A stretch of 13,175 nt of DNA, taken from the NCBI GenBank assembly GCA_016934605.1, contig JAFGSO010000114.1, positions 1 to 13,175 of the forward strand, given 5' to 3'. This document shows positions 1-8,600 of the stretch, one piece after another (within the stretch, counting starts at the first letter, position 1; the number at the start of each line of letters is the position of its first letter). A program made the translations under genes and the position numbers. The notes under the pieces were generated by a model. It ran no database searches and was not told the origin of the DNA. It saw nothing but the letters and a program-made list of their open reading frames with translations. This stretch comes from Calditrichota bacterium. GTDB taxonomy: Bacteria > Calditrichota > Calditrichia > RBG-13-44-9.

Positions 1-314
1 AGAGCAACCGCTCCATCCAGCACCCGAAGCGATCTTTCCACTTCAGCCGTGAAATCCACATGACCCGGAGTGTCGATTATATTAATCCGATAATCCCCCC
101 AGGAACAGGTTGTTGCTGCCGAAGTAATGGTTATACCGCGTTCCTTTTCCTGCTCCATCCAGTCCATAGCTGTAGATCCCTCATGTACCTCTCCCATCCG
201 GTGCAATCGACCGGTATAGTAGAGGATACGTTCGGTAGTCGTGGTCTTTCCTGCATCAATATGCGCCATGATACCGATATTCCTCAATTTATCGAGTGGA
301 AATCTTGCAGCCAT
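1..314 (-). CDS. fusA: Elongation factor G, N-terminal part (cut by window edge)
   Basis: EF-G is the cytosolic GTPase that drives ribosomal translocation after peptide bond formation and helps recycle ribosomes. The first 104 residues are visible; the rest lies beyond position 1. The G1/P-loop reads AHIDAGKTT (residues 17-25). The switch I region includes MDWMEQEKERGITIT (about 50-64). G3 is DTPGH (81-85), whose His85 is the catalytic histidine of translational GTPases. The start is the ATG at 312-314, with a GGAG Shine-Dalgarno 10 nt upstream. It follows rpsG after 26 bp, the normal str-operon order. The KERGITITSAATT context separates EF-G from EF-Tu, LepA and tetracycline-protection proteins. 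A second EF-G-like paralogue cannot be excluded from the N-terminus alone, but the operon position favours the housekeeping copy. Confidence 0.97.
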   Translation of the reverse strand, partial: MAARFPLDKLRNIGIMAHIDAGKTTTTERILYYTGRLHRMGEVHEGSTAMDWMEQEKERGITITSAATTCSWGDYRINIIDTPGHVDFTAEVERSLRVLDGAVA

Positions 315-340
315 TCAGATAATACTCCACATATCCTTTA

Positions 341-808
341 TTACCATCTGAAATGGGCGAATGCCTTATTGGCTTCGGCCATACGATGGGTGTCTTCTTT
401 CTTCTTTACTGAGGTTCCTTCATTCTTGAAGGCTGCCATCAGTTCGTTTGCCAGACGCTCGGCCATGGTTCTCTCAGACCGTCCGCGCGAGTAACTGACC
501 AGCCAGCGAATCGCCAGAGACCGCCTTCGTTTTTCACGGACTTCCACCGGCACCTGATAAGTAGCTCCGCCTACACGTCGAGAGCGTACTTCCAGTATGG
601 GTGCCACATTATCCATGGCTTTCTTAAAAACAGCCAGCGGATCCTGTTTCATTTTATCCTCAATGATATCCATGGCTGTATAGAAAATAGTCTCCGCCTT
701 ACTCTTTTTTCCATCCAGAATCATCCCGTTGATGAACTTGCTCACCAGTTCGCTTTTGTACTTGGGATCTGGTAATACTTCTCGTTCTGGTGCTTTTCTG
801 CGCCTCAT
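341..808 (-). CDS. rpsG: 30S ribosomal protein S7
   Basis: S7 binds the 3' major domain of 16S rRNA, nucleates assembly of the small-subunit head and contacts tRNA at the E site. The 155-residue product is full length for the short-tailed form. It starts with MRRRKAPERE and ends with the conserved KAFAHFRW. The helical core shows FINGMILDGKKS (26-37) and the basic stretch VREKRRRSLAIRWL. The ATG at 806-808 has a GAGGA Shine-Dalgarno a few nucleotides upstream. It lies 17 bp after rpsL and 26 bp before fusA, so it is surely co-transcribed with both. The rpsL-rpsG gap is far too short for the roughly 100-nt S7 autoregulatory site of the E. coli str mRNA. Confidence 0.98.
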   Translation of the reverse strand: MRRRKAPEREVLPDPKYKSELVSKFINGMILDGKKSKAETIFYTAMDIIEDKMKQDPLAVFKKAMDNVAPILEVRSRRVGGATYQVPVEVREKRRRSLAIRWLVSYSRGRSERTMAERLANELMAAFKNEGTSVKKKEDTHRMAEANKAFAHFRW

Positions 809-825
809 AGCTTCCTCAATTACAT

Positions 826-1200
826 TTATTTCTTAGGCTTTTTCGTTCCATATTTGGAACGTCCCTGCATTCTGTCATTTACACCACCGGTATCCAGGGT
901 TCCGCGAATGATATGATAACGGACACCGGGCAAATCTTTCACACGACCTCCGCGAATCAGCACGATGGAATGTTCCTGCAAATTGTGTCCTTCGCCCGGA
1001 ATATATGCAGTTACTTCAATCCCGTTTGATAATCGGACACGTGCTACTTTCCGCAATGCCGAATTCGGCTTTTTCGGCGTGGTGGTATAAACACGTGTAC
1101 ATACCCCGCGCTTCTGAGGAGCAGCTCCCAGTGCCGGAGCTTTATTCTTTTTTTCTACCTGTTTTCGACCATGTCTTACAAGCTGATTAATCGTTGGCAA
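826..1200 (-). CDS. rpsL: 30S ribosomal protein S12 (TTG start)
   Basis: S12 sits at the 30S decoding centre, helps control codon-anticodon fidelity and forms part of the streptomycin site. The 124-residue product has the typical length and motifs: MPTINQLVR at the start, RVYTTTPKKPNSALRK (37-51 region), GEGHNLQEHS, and RGGRVKDLPGVRYH. Lys43, Lys88, Asp89 (the residue that is methylthiolated in many bacteria) and Pro91 are present, which is the streptomycin-sensitive state. The start codon is TTG (minus strand of 1198-1200). A TAA stop lies immediately upstream in frame and an AGGAGG Shine-Dalgarno sits 5 nt before it, so no earlier start is possible. The protein begins exactly where S12 normally does. 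It is the first gene of the str cluster, 91 bp downstream of rpoC. Confidence 0.98.
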   Translation of the reverse strand: MPTINQLVRHGRKQVEKKNKAPALGAAPQKRGVCTRVYTTTPKKPNSALRKVARVRLSNGIEVTAYIPGEGHNLQEHSIVLIRGGRVKDLPGVRYHIIRGTLDTGGVNDRMQGRSKYGTKKPKK

Positions 1201-1205
1201 TTAAG

Positions 1206-1211
1206 CCTCCT
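1206..1211 (-). promoter_or_regulatory. Ribosome binding site fixing the rpsL TTG start
   Basis: A full AGGAGG Shine-Dalgarno on the minus strand ends 5 nt before the TTG codon of rpsL. The in-frame TAA directly before that TTG excludes any upstream start. The strong match may offset the weaker UUG codon (inference). Confidence 0.85.
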
Positions 1212-1242
1212 GAATCTAAGTTTCAAAAAGTGACAGACTTAA

Positions 1243-1271
1243 AATTTAATAAACGGATATATTTTTTCCAA
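1243..1271 (-). promoter_or_regulatory. Weak candidate promoter in the rpoC-rpsL gap
   Basis: The 91-bp gap at 1201-1291 is the longest non-coding stretch in the window and is strongly AT-rich. On the minus strand it contains TTGGAA (1266-1271), 17 bp, then TAAATT (1243-1248). Each is a 4-of-6 match to the sigma-70 consensus, ending about 42 bp before the rpsL start. Str operons often have a promoter here, but AT-rich sequence gives such matches by chance and FCB housekeeping promoters can deviate from the consensus. No intrinsic terminator for rpoC is visible in the gap. Confidence 0.2.
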
Positions 1272-1291
1272 TCCATTTTTTAAAATGAAAA

Positions 1292-4200
1292 TCACTTCGC
1301 AGGCACCGGTTCAGGCACTTCCGTCTCTTTTCCGGCCTCTGTTTTCACATCAATATGCAACTGCTCGAACTTTTTCATACCAGTTCCCACCGGGATCAGA
1401 TTACCCACAATCACATTTTCCTTAAGTCCGAACAGATAATCCACTTTTCCGGCAACGGCCGCCTCGGTCAACACCCGGGTTGTTTCCTGGAATGAAGCCG
1501 CGCTAATGAAACTGTCCGTTGTAAGTGCCGCCTGAGTTATTCCGAGAAGAATCGGTTCTGATGTAGCCGGTTCTGCATCCCGGGCCTCCGCCAGCGTCTT
1601 CTCGGCTTTCTGGAGTTGACGATTGGTGTATTCAAATTTCAGTTTATCCACCAGTTGACGTTTACGAAACCTTGAATCGCCTGCTTCTGTGATCACTACT
1701 TTATTTCGTATCTTCTCATTCTCTTCTTTGAAGATCACCTTATTCACGGTATCTCCTTCCAGAAATCTGGTATCACCCGGATCCAGAACGCGCACACGCT
1801 GCATCATCTGCCGGGCAATCACCTCGATATGTTTATCATCGATGCTCACGCCCTGCAACCGGTAAACTTCCTGAATTTCATTTACCAGATACTCCTGTAC
1901 CTTGTTTGGTCCGAGAATCTGCAGAATATCCTGAGGAGCAATGGATCCTTCCGTCAGCATCTCCCCGGCTTTGACATAATCACCGTTATGTACCAGAACA
2001 TGCATACTATACGGTACCAGGTATTTTTTCTTCTCCAGGGTTCCCTCCACGATAATTTCCCGGATCCCCCTCTTAATAGTACCGAAACGTACCATTCCGT
2101 CAATTTCGCTGACAATCGCCTGCTCTTTCGGTTTCCGTGCCTCAAAAAGTTCCGCCACCCGGGGAAGACCACCGGTAATATCACGCGTTTTGCCAATTTC
2201 TCTTGGAATCCGGGCGATCACGGCTCCCGCTTTGATCTTCTGCCCGTTCGTCACACGAATCTGGGCCTTTACCGGAAGAATATGCGTGGAAATTTCATTT
2301 CCATCCTCATCCACAATCTTGATGTGCGGACTCAAATTCTTGTTCCTGGATTCGATAACAACCCGCTGCTTTTGAAGAGTATGCTCATCCAGTTCTTCAC
2401 GGGCCGTTACATTCTCTACAATATCCACGAATTTGATGATACCGGGTTTTTCAGCAAGAATCACGGTGGAATATGGATCCCATTCAAACAATACCTGTGC
2501 TCTTTTCACCATCTGTCCATCTTCAACCTGGACATTTGCCCCGGTAGGTACGGTATATTTTACCAGCGAACGTTCCTGGTTGTCCAGAATATGAATTTTA
2601 CCATATTGTCCGATGGCCACGGTTCTGGGAACAATGTTTCCCTCTTCATCCTGCTCCTCACCTTCCAGCAATCGCAGGTTCTCGGTTTTAACTTTTCCAT
2701 CGAACCTGGCCATTACCTGTGATTGAGCGGCAATACGTCCGGCAATACCTCCGATATGGAAGGTTCGTAATGTCAGCTGGGTTCCCGGCTCTCCGATACT
2801 CTGGGCAGCCATGATTCCCACAGCTTCTCCGATTGACACCATCCGACCGGCCGCCAGATTTCTCCCGTAACAGAGGCTGCAAACTCCGCGCTCTGCCTCG
2901 CAGGTGAGCACCGACCGTATTTTTATGGATTCGATAGCGGATTCTTCAATTAAATTCGCCTTTTCTTCATCAATTAACGAACCACCATTTATAATCAGAT
3001 CACCGGTTAATGGCTCGTACACATCTTCCACCGCAACACGTCCCAGCACACGGTCTGCCAGAGATTCAATAACTCTCTCTCCTTCCTTGATGGGATAAGT
3101 TTCAATACCAAGAATGGTACCGCAATCGTACTGGGTAATCATGACATCCTGGGCCACGTCAACCAACCGGCGTGTCAGATATCCGGCATCAGCCGTCTTA
3201 AGAGCAGTATCTGCCAGACCCTTTCGGGCACCGTGGGTTGAAATAAAGTACTCCTGGACAGTCAAACCTTCAAAGAAATTGGCCGTAATCGGGTTTTCAA
3301 TAATCTCTCCTGTCTGTCCGGTCAGTGTTTTCTGCGGTTTAGCCATCAGACCACGCATTCCTGCCAGCTGCCGGATCTGTTCCTTGCTACCCCGGGCGCC
3401 GGAATCGGACATCATGTACAGCGAGTTGAATCCGTTTTTGTGATCTTTCAGGATCTTAAACAGCTCGGATGATACCTGTTCGGTTACCCGCGTCCAGATA
3501 TCAATTACTTTATTATATCGTTCACCGTCCGTTATAATACCCATCTGATACTGGTTCTCAAGCTGTCTCACTTCATTATAAGCCTGATCAATAATTTTTT
3601 CCTTGTCCTCCGGAATCACGATGTCATCCAGACCGATACTGGAACCTGCCAGAGTCGAATAACGGAAGCCCAGTTCCTTCAGGTTATCCAGGAATCGGAC
3701 GGTCTGCAGATTGCCTGTTTCCTTGAGAACTCTTGAAATGAGTCCTTCAAGTACCTTTTTGGTCATGGTAAGATTCACAAAACCGACCGATGGAGGAAGT
3801 ATTTTATTGAACAATACCCGGCCGACGGTGGTCTCTATCAGTTCACCATTTACCCGCACTTTAATAATGGCGTGAAGATTCACTTTTTTATCATTCAGGG
3901 CGATAATCACTTCCTGGATCGATGAAAATATTTTGCCTTCTCCCTGGACTCCTTTTTTCTCCTTGGTTACATAATAACAGCCTAGAACCATATCCTGAGA
4001 AGGAACCGCCAGGGGCCGACCATTGGCAGGTGAAAGAATATTATGAGACGAGAGCATCAGCATACGTGCTTCCATCTGCGCTTCATAAGATAATGGTACA
4101 TGAACGGCCATCTGGTCACCATCGAAGTCTGCATTGAAAGCTGCACAAACAAGCGGATGGATTTCAATAGCTTTACCCTCGATGAGTACCGGCTGAAATG

Positions 4201-5566
4201 CCTGAATACCCAGGCGATGAAGAGTAGGAGCGCGGTTCAGGAGAACGGGATGCTCACCAACAATTTCTTCCAGTACTTCAAAAACAATTGCATCACGTTT
4301 GTCCACAATTCTTTTAGCACTCTTAACGGTTTTAACAACTTTTCTTTCCTGCAGTTTTCGGATAATGAATGGCTTAAACAGCTCCACCGCCATCTCTTTG
4401 GGAAGACCGCATTCATACAATTTCAGTTTTGGGCCCACAACAATTACAGAACGTCCGGAATAGTCCACCCGTTTCCCCAGGAGGTTCAAACGGAAACGTC
4501 CCTGCTTGCCACGAAGCATATCCGAAAGAGATTTCAGGGGGCGATTACCATCGCTGCGGACTGCCGTGGTTCTTTTGGTATTATCGAATAGTGCGTCCAC
4601 GGATTCCTGCAGCATGCGCTTTTCATTGCGAAGAATAACTTCAGGAGCCTTGATATCAATCAGTTTTTTCAGGCGGTTATTGCGGATAATAACCCGACGA
4701 TAGAGATCGTTCAGGTCACTTGTGGCAAACCGTCCGCCTTCCAGAGGCACCAGAGGCCGCAGTTCCGGCGGAATAACCGGAATAACATCCATAACCATCC
4801 ATTCCGGTTTGTTCTTCAACTCGCCGTTTTCCCTTGTCCTGAAAGCTTCTACCACCTTCAAACGTTTCAAGGCTTCATATTTCTTCTGTTTCGATTTTTC
4901 AGTTTTCAGCACATTCCGCAGTTCTTCAGAAAGTTCTTCAATCTCAAGCCGGCTAAGCATTTCGCGGATAGCTTCTCCACCCATTCCCGCTACAAATTTG
5001 TCGGGATTATCATCTGACAGATTACGCTCATCCGGGGATAATCCTTCCAGAACATTCATATATTCTTCTTCCGTAAGGACATCGCTGGTTTTATAGCTGG
5101 TTTTTCCCGGCTGAATAACAACATAGGCTTCATAATAGATGATTTTTTCCAGATACTTGGGGGATATGTTCAACATATAACCGATTTTGGTCGGGGTCGA
5201 GCGGAAATACCAGATATGAACAATCGGAACGGCCAGGCTGATATGGCCCATACGTTCACGCCGGACAGCCTTGGTGGTCACCTCCACACCACAGCGGTCA
5301 CAGATGATACCCTTATACCGGATTCTTTTATACTTTCCGCAATGACATTCCCAGTCCTTCACGGGACCAAAAATCTTTTCACAGAACAAACCGTCTTTTT
5401 CCGGTTTGAATGAACGATAATTTATTGTCTCAGGTTTGGTCACTTCCCCATAGCTCTTCTCCAAAATGGCATTGGGAGAAGCCAGTCCTATGGAAATCTT
5501 GGAAATCTGACCTTTACGCGAGACAGTTCCTGTTGCAAATCTTTCTTTCACATCTGTTCTATTCAT
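1292..5566 (-). CDS. rpoC: DNA-directed RNA polymerase beta' subunit
   Basis: Beta' forms the clamp and most of the catalytic centre of RNA polymerase. The product has 1424 residues. The N-terminal zinc site has Cys74, Cys76, Cys89 and Cys92. The catalytic NADFDGDQM motif is at about 478-486, with Mg-binding Asp480, Asp482 and Asp484. The second zinc site has Cys815, Cys889, Cys896 and Cys899. The trigger loop begins at QLTLRTFHIGG (930-940) and is interrupted by a long SI3-type insertion that ends before ITGGLPRVAELFEARKPKE. About 30 residues more than E. coli occur at roughly 1270-1338, including VVITEAGDS and ARDAEPATS, a form I associate with Bacteroidetes relatives. The C-terminal core SFISAASFQETTRVLTEAAV is intact. 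The ATG at 5564-5566 has an AGAGGG Shine-Dalgarno 10 nt upstream. rpoB ends 51 bp upstream. Confidence 0.99.
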   Translation of the reverse strand: MNRTDVKERFATGTVSRKGQISKISIGLASPNAILEKSYGEVTKPETINYRSFKPEKDGLFCEKIFGPVKDWECHCGKYKRIRYKGIICDRCGVEVTTKAVRRERMGHISLAVPIVHIWYFRSTPTKIGYMLNISPKYLEKIIYYEAYVVIQPGKTSYKTSDVLTEEEYMNVLEGLSPDERNLSDDNPDKFVAGMGGEAIREMLSRLEIEELSEELRNVLKTEKSKQKKYEALKRLKVVEAFRTRENGELKNKPEWMVMDVIPVIPPELRPLVPLEGGRFATSDLNDLYRRVIIRNNRLKKLIDIKAPEVILRNEKRMLQESVDALFDNTKRTTAVRSDGNRPLKSLSDMLRGKQGRFRLNLLGKRVDYSGRSVIVVGPKLKLYECGLPKEMAVELFKPFIIRKLQERKVVKTVKSAKRIVDKRDAIVFEVLEEIVGEHPVLLNRAPTLHRLGIQAFQPVLIEGKAIEIHPLVCAAFNADFDGDQMAVHVPLSYEAQMEARMLMLSSHNILSPANGRPLAVPSQDMVLGCYYVTKEKKGVQGEGKIFSSIQEVIIALNDKKVNLHAIIKVRVNGELIETTVGRVLFNKILPPSVGFVNLTMTKKVLEGLISRVLKETGNLQTVRFLDNLKELGFRYSTLAGSSIGLDDIVIPEDKEKIIDQAYNEVRQLENQYQMGIITDGERYNKVIDIWTRVTEQVSSELFKILKDHKNGFNSLYMMSDSGARGSKEQIRQLAGMRGLMAKPQKTLTGQTGEIIENPITANFFEGLTVQEYFISTHGARKGLADTALKTADAGYLTRRLVDVAQDVMITQYDCGTILGIETYPIKEGERVIESLADRVLGRVAVEDVYEPLTGDLIINGGSLIDEEKANLIEESAIESIKIRSVLTCEAERGVCSLCYGRNLAAGRMVSIGEAVGIMAAQSIGEPGTQLTLRTFHIGGIAGRIAAQSQVMARFDGKVKTENLRLLEGEEQDEEGNIVPRTVAIGQYGKIHILDNQERSLVKYTVPTGANVQVEDGQMVKRAQVLFEWDPYSTVILAEKPGIIKFVDIVENVTAREELDEHTLQKQRVVIESRNKNLSPHIKIVDEDGNEISTHILPVKAQIRVTNGQKIKAGAVIARIPREIGKTRDITGGLPRVAELFEARKPKEQAIVSEIDGMVRFGTIKRGIREIIVEGTLEKKKYLVPYSMHVLVHNGDYVKAGEMLTEGSIAPQDILQILGPNKVQEYLVNEIQEVYRLQGVSIDDKHIEVIARQMMQRVRVLDPGDTRFLEGDTVNKVIFKEENEKIRNKVVITEAGDSRFRKRQLVDKLKFEYTNRQLQKAEKTLAEARDAEPATSEPILLGITQAALTTDSFISAASFQETTRVLTEAAVAGKVDYLFGLKENVIVGNLIPVGTGMKKFEQLHIDVKTEAGKETEVPEPVPAK

Positions 5567-5594
5567 TGATGAATAACCCTCTTTTAATTAGAAC

Positions 5595-5619
5595 AATAAA
5601 TGACAATGGGACATTTATT
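5595..5619 (-). repeat. Inverted repeat (RNA hairpin) between rpoB and rpoC
   Basis: Two perfectly complementary 8-base arms, AATAAATG (5595-5602) and CATTTATT (5612-5619), flank a 9-nt loop in the 51-bp rpoB-rpoC gap. In the minus-strand transcript the first arm includes the last two bases of the rpoB TAA. No U-tract follows the second arm, and the transcript continues AAUUAAAAGAGGG into the rpoC ribosome binding site, so it does not look like a terminator. It could be an RNA processing or stabilising hairpin, or chance pairing in AT-rich DNA. Confidence 0.4.
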
Positions 5620-8600
5620 ATTCAACTTTGACATCCAATCCTAATCCCTGGAGCTCTTTCACCAGTACATTGAATGATTCCGGTCTTCCAGCTTCGGACA
5701 GATTATCACCTTTAACGATGGACTCATAGACCTTGGTACGGCCCTGCACGTCATCACTCTTATATGTGAGTACTTCCTGAAGTGTATATGCCGCGCCGTA
5801 TGCTTCCAGTGCCCAGACTTCCATCTCTCCGAATCGCTGCCCCCCGAATTGGGCTTTCCCTCCCAGGGGTTGCTGAGTGATCAGAGAATAGGGACCGATT
5901 GAACGTGAATGAATTTTATCATCAACCATATGAGACAGTTTCATCATATAGATGTATCCAACTCCTACTTCCTGATCGAACGGTTCACCGGTCTGACCGT
6001 CAAACAGTTTCATTTTCCCTGTCACTGGCAGTCCGGCTTTTTTCATTTCCTCCGCGACTTCATCAAATGTCGCGCCATCGAATACCGGAGTTGCGTAGTA
6101 TCTATTCAGAATTTTTCCGGCCCAGCCAAGTGTTGTCTCAAATATCTGGCCCAGATTCATTCGTGAAGGCACACCCAGCGGATTGAGTACGATATCAACC
6201 GGAGTTCCATCCGGCAGAAACGGCATTTCTTCCATGGGAACGATTTTCGCAACTACACCTTTATTGCCATGGCGGCCGGCCATCTTGTCACCCACCTTAA
6301 TCTTCCGCTTTTGAGCAACATAAATCTTGGCAAGCTGGACAATTCCGGGAGGTAATTCATCCCCGATCATAATTTTATATTTTTCAGTACGGAGATCGTT
6401 ATCCAATTCTCTGGAAAGGCTTTTGTATTCAGAGAAGGCCCGTCTAACCTCATCATTCAGTTCAGCTTTATCAAACCAGGGTTCCAGATAATCAATAAGC
6501 TCAACATCCACTTTCTCAAAACTTTTGCTGGTAATTTTCTCCTTGGGTTTGACAATGTACTTTCCCGCCTTCGATTTTATACCGAGAGTCTGCTTTTTCC
6601 CGAATCTGTTTTCCAGATATTCGAAAAGACGTTCTTTCATATCCCGAAGCTGTGCTTCCCCCTTCTTTTCCAGTTCATCGATTTTCTTTTTATCCTCTTT
6701 CTTGGTTTTGGGATCTTTTTTCTTCCTGGAGAACAGCTTGGTGTCAATTACAATTCCTTCCATACCGGACGGCAATTTCAGACTGGCATCTTTTACATCA
6801 CCAGCCTTACTTCCGAATATGGCTTTCAGCAATTTTTCTTCCGGTGTCGGTTCCGTTTCACCCTTCGGTGTCACCTTTCCCACCAGAATGTCTCCTGAGC
6901 TCACTTCGGCACCTATACGGATAATACCATTTTCATCAAGGTTTTTGGTGGCATCTTCGCTCACATTGGGGATTTCGCGGGTCAGTTCTTCTTCACCGCG
7001 TTTGGTATCCCGTACCTGAGTTTCGAATTCTTCCACGTGAACCGAAGTAAAGACATCATCCCGGACAATACGTTCGGAAATCACAATAGCATCTTCGAAG
7101 TTATATCCATTCCAGGGCATGAATGCCACAAGAATATTCCGGCCCAGCGCAAGTTCGCCCCTGTCCGTTGCATGACCATCCGCAATCGGCTGACCTGATT
7201 TCACCCGGTCGCCTTCACTTACCAGAGGACGCTGATTGATGGAGGTATTCTGATTCGTGCGAACAAATTTCAGTAAATCGAAATCTATTTTCTGTGCTTT
7301 TCCGGAAATAACCTGTCGTACATCGTCAATGGATCCGGGATCAACCTTGATAACTATTTTCTCCGAATCCAACTTTTCCACCACACCATCCACCGGAGAA
7401 ACAATCACCGAACCCGAATCTCTGGCCACCCTGTCTTCCACGCCGGTTCCGACAATGGGTGCTTCAGGCTGAATTAGCGGCACAGCCTGACGCTGCATAT
7501 TCGAACCCATAAGGGCCCTGTTGGCATCGTCATGTTCCAGGAATGGAATCAGTGATGCCGCTGGCGAAACAATCTGATTGGAAGCCACATCGATATACTG
7601 AATATCCTCCGGATTCGAGAGAACAAAATCACCTCTTTGCCTGACCTTGATAAGATCCCTGGAGAATTTTTTCGATTTCTGGTCTACCGGGGCATTAAAC
7701 TGGGCAATTACGGTTCTCTCTTCATCGTCTGCGGAAAGATATTCAATCGTGTCGGTTAACTTGCCATTTGTCACTTTCCGGTAAGGAGTCTCTATAAAAC
7801 CGAACTCATTGACCTTTGCCAGTACGCACAGGGATGAAATCAAACCAATATTGGGTCCTTCAGGAGTCTCCACCGGACAGAGGCGGCCGTAGTGGGTATA
7901 GTGAATGTCACGTACCTCAAATCCCGCTCGCTCACGGGTTAATCCGCCCGGTCCCAGAGCACTCATCCGTCGTTTATGAGTCAGTTCCGCCAGGGGATTC
8001 GTCTGATCCATAAATTGTGACAGCTGTGATGTTCCGAAAAATGTATTGATTACAGAGGTAATGGCCCGTGCATTGATCAGTTCCTGAGGCGTAATTGTCT
8101 CAGAATCACCCAGATTCATCCGCTCTTTGATGGTGCGGGCCATTCTGGTCAGACCGAGATTCATTTGAGAAGACAGCTGCTCACCCACAGTACGAATACG
8201 CCGGTTTCCGAGATGATCAATATCATCAGTCGCTTTCTTTCCTTCTCTCAGGTCAATCAGATATTTGATAATCTCAATAAAATCTTCTTTGGTCAGAACA
8301 GTATTCTCGACATCGACCTTGAGTCCCAGTTTTTTATTAAGCCGGTAACGGCCAACTTTTCCGAGTTCATACCGTTTATCATTAAAAAACATTTTATCCA
8401 GCAGGCTTTTGGCCGTTTCCAGATCGGGCGGCTCACCGGAACGAAGAAGGCCATAAATTTTCCGAAGCGCTGTTTCTTCATCTTTTGCATCGTCTTTTTC
8501 CAGCGTGTTTAGAATCAGATGAGGCATTGTCGGATCATTGGGCTGCCGCAATCGAATTTTCTTGATACCACTGGCCTTGAGCGCTTCAATACTCTCTTCA

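Noticed and set aside
60..494. Plus-strand frame of 144 codons across fusA and rpsG
   Set aside because: It overlaps two certain genes on the other strand and spans their intergenic gap; a shadow frame.
1217..1241. TAAGT/ACTTA inverted repeat upstream of rpsL
   Set aside because: Only five A/T-rich pairs with a 15-nt loop; not distinguishable from chance.
1829..2722. Open reading frame of 297 codons on the plus strand, antisense to rpoC
   Set aside because: It lies entirely inside rpoC, which is certain. Its translation resembles no family I know, and long antisense frames are common opposite large biased genes.
6525..7019. Plus-strand open frame of 164 codons antisense to rpoB
   Set aside because: Serine- and phenylalanine-rich translation typical of a frame opposite a Lys/Glu-rich coding region; no ribosome binding site or family resemblance seen.
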